Shown: one piece after another, positions 61,401 to 64,000 of the stretch
How positions within the stretch are numbered: position 1 is the stretch's first letter
How the letters are laid out: each line of letters starts with the position of its first letter
Origin: Halictus rubicundus
Taxonomy: Eukaryota > Arthropoda > Insecta > Hymenoptera > Halictidae
DNA length: 64,000 nucleotides
Assembly (NCBI RefSeq): GCF_050948215.1
Contig: NC_135149.1
Location: forward strand, 930,001-994,000
Direction: 5' to 3'
Program-made: the position numbers and the translations under genes
The notes under the pieces: model-generated
Told to the model about the DNA's origin: nothing
The model's input: only the letters and a program-made list of their open reading frames with translations
The model's database searches: none

Positions 61401-64000
61401 GATCATTTTCATTACAATCTGGTGTAATCGTAAGTAACATCAAATATGAATATTTACTCTACAAGCTCACATTTTTAGGAAGTTTTACACAAAAATTTAG
61501 AGATCAACATGTTAAATAATACATAATTAAAATATTTCTACATTAACTCAATACATAAATTATTGACTACTATTATAACTATTAACGCTTTAGGTACCGG
61601 AAGAAGCTGATTAGTAAGCTTTTTAGATGATAGTCTGTTATATTCTAAAGAAGTATAATAATTTTTTCCAAATTGTAATCTCGAAAGAAGCTAGTATATT
61701 ACACCAATGTAATAGCTGTTGCTATAAAACAATTCATTAAAAATCTTGCATCATTTACATTTAACTACTAGTGAAATATTCGCTACTGTTCAAAATTTTC
61801 ATTTGAGAAACTGTACATATGTAACAATGCTGCCTCAGATTGACCAACTTAAAACAATACTTCTAATTTAGATGCATCAAACTAAAATATGTTTGTTGAG
61901 AGTTCGCGAATAAATAAAAATTCCATGGAAATTTCCGTTTTACATTATTTTATATAAATTAAAATAAGGAGAAATGGATTTCGCTATCCAAAGGTTACCT
62001 TATAATAGAAATAAAGTAAAAATATTAAAGTCTGTCAATATCAAGATTTTATTATATCTCATAATTTTACAAGTATCAGGAAATACATAAAGATCCGCAG
62101 TTTAATTATTAAACTTGAATCCTTACAATTCCAGCTAAACGTATCTAACTAATGCATATATAAAAGACACTACCAATTTACCTCTTACAGACAACTGCAA
62201 TCCGATTTGAACAACGCAGCCGCAAACCTAAATGACGCTTCCTCGAGCGTGGTCTCATCCGTGCGTTCTCCAATGCAACTTGCAAGCTCTTCGAAACAAT
62301 TCACGAATGCTTTCGGAGACCTATTAGGTGTTGGAATGGAAATGGCTGGTCAAACGACGATCGACACCCGCAGTCAGATGGTGGTCTCTTTGAAGAACGT
62401 CAGTATGACATCGAGCAAGCTGTTGGTAACTGCTAAAACTGTGGCCGCTGACCCCAGCGCGCCGAATGCAAAGAACCAGCTATCTGCTGCTGCTAGAGCA
62501 GTAACCGATTCCATCAATTACCTCGTTGACGTTTGTACATCTGCTGCACCTGGGCAAAATGAGTGCGACAATGCTATTAGAAACATCCAGTCGATGCGAT
62601 CTCTGTTGGACAACCCTAGCGAGCCTATATCCGACGCGTCATACTTCGAGTGTCTCGAAACGGTCATGGAGAAAAGCAAGAGCCTTGGCGATGGAATGAC
62701 AGGCATAGCCAATCACGCTAAGAAATCAGAACACGAGCAGTTCTCTGTAGCCGTTCGAGGAGTCTCCTCGTCCGTCTGTGGCCTCATAGAAGCAGCAGCT
62801 CAAGCAGCGTACCTGGCAGGTGTGAGCGACCCATCTTCAGTCGCTGGCAAACCAGGTCTCGTAGACCAAGCTCAGTTCTTGAGAGCCGCGCAAGCCATCC
62901 ACACCGGTTGCCAGAGTCTTGGAAACCCAACCAGTACCGAGCAACAGGTCCTCTCAGCCGCTACCATGATCGCAAAGTACACGAGCGCGCTATGTAACGC
63001 TTGCCGAGAAGCATCCAACAAGACCAGCAATCCGGTCGCCAAGAGACACTTCGTTCAGTCGGCTAAGGACGTTGCCAACTCCACATCCGCTCTAGTGAAG
63101 GAGATCAAGGCACTCGACCAGAATTATTCCGAAGCTAACAGGGACAAGTGCGGCGAGGCCACGATACCTCTTCTAGAAGCAGTTGATAATTTATGTACCT
63201 TCGCGGGGTCGCCCGAGTTCGCCAGTCAGCCTGCTAAGATATCCATCGCTGCTAGGGCTGCTCAAGAGCCAATTACTAGCGCGGGGAAGGCTATCATCGA
63301 TGGCTCTTGTGCCATGGTGCGAGCAGCAAAGAGCTTGGCTGTTAGTCCCAAGGATCCTCCGACTTGGCAGCTGCTAGCAAATCACAGCAAGAGCGTTAGC
63401 GACTCTATTAAGTCCCTAGTTGCATCTATTAGAGATAAAGCACCAGGACAAAAGGAATGCGATGCGGCCATTGATAAATTGTCCGCCAGGATTAGAGAGT
63501 TGGACGCTGCTTCGCTCAGCGCGGTGTCACAGGCGCTGACACCGCGACGGGAGAACACCGTTCAAGGATTCACTGATCAAATGGAGAGCAGTGCGAGCGA
63601 ATTGCGCGAGAAACTGGAGCCTTTGCGAATGGCTGCTAAATACGAAGCTGAGAACGTAGGCCACGCTGTCAGCCAAGTGGCGCTGTACTGCGAACCTTTG
63701 GTCACTGGAGCCATTGGTGCTGCCTCGAACATGGTACAATCGAAACAACAAATGGTGCTACTTGATCAAACGAAAACCGTTGCCGAATCTGCTCTGCAGC
63801 TTGTCTGTGTAACTAAGGAGACCGGGGGTAACCCGAAGGCCATCAAGTTGCATACAGAGGTGGACGAAACTGTGGAGTCTATGAAAGATGCGCTGCAGGA
63901 GTTGCAAAATACTTTGGAGACCATTTCTACTTCGAATGGCATTGTCACCGGGCTGATCGATACTATCTCGCGGGCTATGGTCAGGTTAGAGGACCATAGG
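43348..64000 (+). CDS. rhea: Talin (rhea), 5' two-thirds, nine coding exons, 3' truncated by window
   Basis: Talin is the cytoskeletal adaptor that joins integrin beta tails to actin and vinculin and switches integrins to high affinity. Joining 43348-43486, 44190-44591, 45251-45521, 47308-47811, 49875-49969, 51509-51597, 57631-58089, 59317-61130 and 62191-64000 gives one open frame of 1861 residues with GT-AG borders and matching phases at every junction. Order seen: FERM F0 and F1 (to about residue 210, with the charged F1 loop), F2, F3 (to about 410), an unstructured linker, then Ala/Ser/Thr-rich helical-bundle rod domains R1 to about R9. The C-terminal rod, the I/LWEQ actin-binding domain and the dimerisation helix lie beyond the edge. 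The start follows the MATLSLRIY-type N-terminus of insect talins. Identification is very secure; domain limits are by comparison with vertebrate talin-1 from memory. No lesions are seen in the exons. Confidence 0.97.
44190..44591 (+). CDS. rhea: Talin coding exon 2 (F0-F1)
   Basis: Starts after CATTGACAG and completes codon 47. It encodes residues 47-180 plus one base. The first part finishes F0 (KDYGLFLADED), then F1 follows with the conserved TNHDEYSLVREL motif. A basic/acidic low-complexity insertion (about residues 145-175) corresponds to the F1 loop that contacts acidic membrane lipid in vertebrate talin. The donor is GAAG|GTAAAT, phase 1. Confidence 0.95.
44764..44990. mobile_element. 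TTAA/CCCTTGCACTA element in talin intron 2
   Basis: Begins TTAACCCCTTGCCCTACAAT. The interior CTCTATTTTATTGCGGTCGA block matches the copies at 11.1 and 17.3 kb. The far end is not preserved. Confidence 0.6.
45003..45085. mobile_element. ACTGCGG MITE fragment in talin intron 2
   Basis: TAGACTCCGGATTTTATGCA followed by AAAAATGAATAGGTGC and AAACAGTGAAAAGATTAGA, in reverse orientation. Confidence 0.7.
45251..45521 (+). CDS. rhea: Talin coding exon 3 (F1-F2)
   Basis: Starts after CTTTTCACAG. It encodes NWIDPSKTLREQG and, near its centre, the highly conserved RRKFFFSDQNIDSRDPVQL stretch. This covers the end of F1 and most of F2. The exon closes in phase 2 (GA|GTAAGA), and the next exon supplies C to make Asp 271. 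Confidence 0.95.
46037..46128. repeat. 12-bp inverted repeat upstream of transposase
   Basis: TTACAAGCAGTA at 46037-46048 and its exact complement TACTGCTTGTAA at 46117-46128 lie 68 bp apart, about 120 bp before the transposase frame. They may belong to the 5' region of the same element, but no partner is seen downstream. Confidence 0.4.
46220..47200 (+). pseudogene. Dead Tc1/mariner transposase, DD41D spacing, in talin intron 3
   Basis: Reads as a transposase with a helix-turn-helix N-terminus of the DUF4817 kind (46250-46648), then a DDE core. FADES near 46690 gives the first Asp, QHDSC near 46950 the second. WPARSPDLIPLDYFLWG near 47050 gives the third, 41 residues after the second, matching the DD41D (rosa-like) group. 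Breaks: in-frame TAA at 46646-46648, TGA at 46832-46834, a 1-nt frameshift at about 46915-46930, and a shortened C-terminus after 47166. I could not find convincing terminal inverted repeats, so the outer limits are uncertain. Confidence 0.85.
47308..47811 (+). CDS. rhea: Talin coding exon 4 (end of F2, F3/PTB domain)
   Basis: Encodes residues 271-438. It contains the F3 phosphotyrosine-binding-like domain that grips the NPxY motif of integrin beta. The VRRWGASPNTF segment places Trp at about residue 370, equivalent to the integrin-contacting Trp359 of vertebrate talin-1, preceded by two Arg (Lys-Arg in vertebrates). The exon ends with the conserved acidic EGDEGSTMVEDSVSP segment that leads into the linker. 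The acceptor is CCCACAG; the donor is TAAA|GTAAGT. Confidence 0.96.
49432..49570. mobile_element. ACTGCGG MITE in talin intron 4
   Basis: Right interior TTCTTTTAATCTTTCTACTG and end GCGTAAAATCTGCAGTTCA. The left end is eroded. Confidence 0.65.
49875..49969 (+). CDS. rhea: Talin coding exon 5 (linker)
   Basis: A short 95-bp exon with frame-preserving phases (2 in, 1 out), acceptor CTCGACAG and donor GATG|GTAAGA. It encodes about 32 linker residues including SVAIPAVMRVGD, which matches the SVALPAIMRSG segment of vertebrate talin after F3. It lies alone between introns of 2063 and 1539 bp. Confidence 0.88.
50853..51077. mobile_element. TTAA-flanked MITE in talin intron 5
   Basis: 225 bp with TTAACACTAGATTTCC at the left and GGCAATCTAGTATTAA at the right, which are inverted repeats with TTAA ends. 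This is piggyBac-like by its target site. Related TTAACACTA ends occur at about 25948, 28385 and 45679. Confidence 0.7.
51082..51160. mobile_element. 79-bp near-palindromic TTAA element in talin intron 5
   Basis: TTAACCGTTTACATTCGGA and, at the far end in reverse, TTAACCTTTTGCACTCGGA. The centre also has an inner inverted pair TGTCCTCT/AGGGGACA. It lies 4 bp from the preceding TTAA element. Piggybac-like by its ends. Confidence 0.75.
51509..51597 (+). CDS. rhea: Talin coding exon 6 (linker)
   Basis: An 89-bp exon with acceptor ATTTATAG and donor GATG|GTAAGT. It encodes about 30 Gly/His/Gln-rich residues of the flexible head-rod linker (GHMGGAQYTTVSGQVNIAHA). The level of conservation is low, as expected for this segment. 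The frame joins exon 5 (phase 1) to exon 7 (phase 0). The copia element follows in the next intron. Confidence 0.82.
52439..52670 (+). repeat. Left copia LTR
   Basis: 232 bp bounded by TGTTGGATAT and CCCCTCAACA, with a (GT)6 tract near its start. By family rule it acts as the promoter of the element. An AT-rich GATATAGAA near 52563 is the only TATA-like candidate I see. Confidence 0.96.
52671..52684 (+). other. Primer binding site, internal initiator tRNA-Met type
   Basis: GGTTATGGGCCCAG directly follows the LTR. It is complementary to the anticodon stem-loop of insect initiator tRNA-Met rather than to the tRNA 3' end. This is the half-tRNA priming arrangement known for Drosophila copia. The match is read from memory of the tRNA sequence. 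Confidence 0.85.
52780..53061 (+). pseudogene. Copia gag, 5' part, ended by an in-frame stop
   Basis: Encodes 93 residues from ATG 52780 (context AAGATGA) to TAG 53059-53061. The start FSIKPLTKDNYESWAMQMEA is typical of copia-type Gag. The frame of the downstream polyprotein segment (53068-55404) is the same, so a single TAG splits one original frame. The family is normally one continuous frame here, which makes a nonsense change the simple reading. Stop-codon readthrough is possible but has no supporting evidence in the sequence. Confidence 0.85.
53062..55404 (+). pseudogene. Copia Gag end, protease and integrase
   Basis: An open frame continuing the gag frame after the TAG. Numbered from 53068: Gag remainder to about 140; CCHC zinc knuckle at 150-163 (CX2CX4HX4C); protease with DSG at 210-212; integrase zinc-binding H..H..C..C at about 342-379; integrase core with Asp 406, Asp 469 and Glu 505, giving exact DD35E spacing; then a basic and acidic C-terminal tail. 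All catalytic residues are present. The frame ends at TAA 55402-55404 only because it reads 20-40 bases past a frameshift into the RT region. Confidence 0.93.
55362..56945 (+). pseudogene. Copia reverse transcriptase and RNase H
   Basis: Open in the -1 frame relative to the integrase segment, from just after TGA 55359-55361 to TAG 56943-56945. It contains the copia RT start (EWLEAIAEEIRAL), the FAETFAPVARL block, QLDVATAYLNGEL and YVDD (residues 206-209 counted from 55380). RNase H follows with YSDADHA and STTEAEYVAL, and the TRYHFVRQ end block. No internal stop is present. It has no ATG of its own, so it depends on the upstream frame in an intact element. Confidence 0.94.
56967..56976 (+). 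other. Polypurine tract of copia element
   Basis: GAAGAAGGCG lies immediately before the right LTR, in the position of the plus-strand primer. It is short and imperfect, ending in CG. Confidence 0.55.
56977..57210 (+). repeat. Right copia LTR
   Basis: 234 bp, identical to the left LTR except for one extra GT unit near the start. It is followed by the CTTTT target duplication, which merges into a T-rich tract (57211-57231). Confidence 0.96.
57631..58089 (+). CDS. rhea: Talin coding exon 7 (rod R1)
   Basis: Encodes 153 residues (about 501-653), phase 0 at both ends, with acceptor GAAATCAG and donor GAG|GTACGT. It carries the insect-type PQRALLSTITAGHEVIHIAE start and the TAVGAAITTIANNLPEMTKG segment, which matches vertebrate R1. 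Because a terminal ATG is lacking, its true 5' edge is set by the splice site. It lies 420 bp downstream of the right LTR of the copia insertion. Confidence 0.95.
58225..58244. mobile_element. ACTGCGG MITE end in talin intron 7
   Basis: Only the 20-bp right end TGCATAAAATCCGCAGTCTA is recognisable. Confidence 0.55.
59317..61130 (+). CDS. rhea: Talin coding exon 8 (rod R2 to about R6)
   Basis: A large 1814-bp exon encoding about residues 654-1257. Recognisable blocks include TQCALATSQLVACAKVVAPT, GDAGEMVRQAR, KVLADATAKMVEAAR and CVSCLPGQRDVDNAI, in the same order as vertebrate talin. The sequence is alpha-helical, Ala/Ser/Thr-rich and free of stops. R3, the first force-sensitive vinculin- and RIAM-binding bundle, should lie in this exon. 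The donor is TATGG|GTGAGT, phase 2. Confidence 0.96.
62085..62103. mobile_element. ACTGCGG MITE end in talin intron 8
   Basis: ATACATAAAGATCCGCAGTT is the only recognisable part. Confidence 0.45.
62191..64000 (+). CDS. rhea: Talin coding exon 9 (about R6 to R9), open at window end
   Basis: Starts after CCTCTTACAG, completes the Gly codon left by exon 8, and stays open for 603 codons to the last base. Conserved blocks include KNVSMTSSKLL, AQAAYLAGVSDPSS, ATMIAKYTSALCNACR and LLDQTKTVAESALQL. The inserted bundle R8 (bound by RIAM and DLC1-type ligands in vertebrates) lies within it. The last residues correspond to the end of R9. No donor is visible, so the exon or gene continues beyond the window. 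Confidence 0.96.

Overview
The window is insect nuclear DNA, most likely hymenopteran (bee, ant or wasp). The only host protein-coding gene I can support is talin (rhea), whose residues match the insect type more closely than the vertebrate type. The rest of the DNA is AT-rich and non-coding, broken by CpG-bearing, GC-richer islands. It carries long dinucleotide microsatellites, TTAA-flanked MITEs and mariner-type ends of kinds common in Hymenoptera. The order-level assignment is an inference.

Region 1-43296 holds no ORF with recognisable homology or codon structure. It is a mosaic of AT-rich sequence, GC-richer islands (about 2.5-3.2, 16.1-16.7, 22.9-24.5, 26.9-27.6, 32.5-33.0, 37.2-37.9 and 38.7-39.3 kb), microsatellites, tandem repeats and old transposon debris. 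It may be the long 5' non-coding part of talin, because two islands end in perfect GTGAGT splice donors and talin's first coding exon has a splice acceptor 51 bp upstream of its ATG. This is unproven.

Region 43297-64000 holds the 5' two-thirds of talin on the + strand. Nine coding exons join in frame with GT-AG borders and encode about 1861 residues: the FERM head (F0-F3), the linker, and rod domains to about R9. The gene runs off the right edge. Intron 3 holds a dead Tc1/mariner transposon with DD41D spacing. Intron 6 holds a complete, very young Ty1/copia LTR retrotransposon (52439-57210) with near-identical LTRs, a 5-bp target duplication and a copia-type half-tRNA primer site. Its coding region is broken once by an in-frame TAG and once by a 1-nt frameshift.

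The main unexplained layer is the non-autonomous repeats. One roughly 200-bp inverted-repeat family (ends ACTGCGGATTTTTATGCA) has about 16 copies or fragments across the window, including four talin introns. Other items are a TTAA/CCCTTGCACTA family, a family of about 320 bp with long inverted repeats (two copies), a 79-bp near-palindromic TTAA element, and a foldback hairpin with arms of about 60 bp at 35229-35387. I saw no tRNA, rRNA or CRISPR array.
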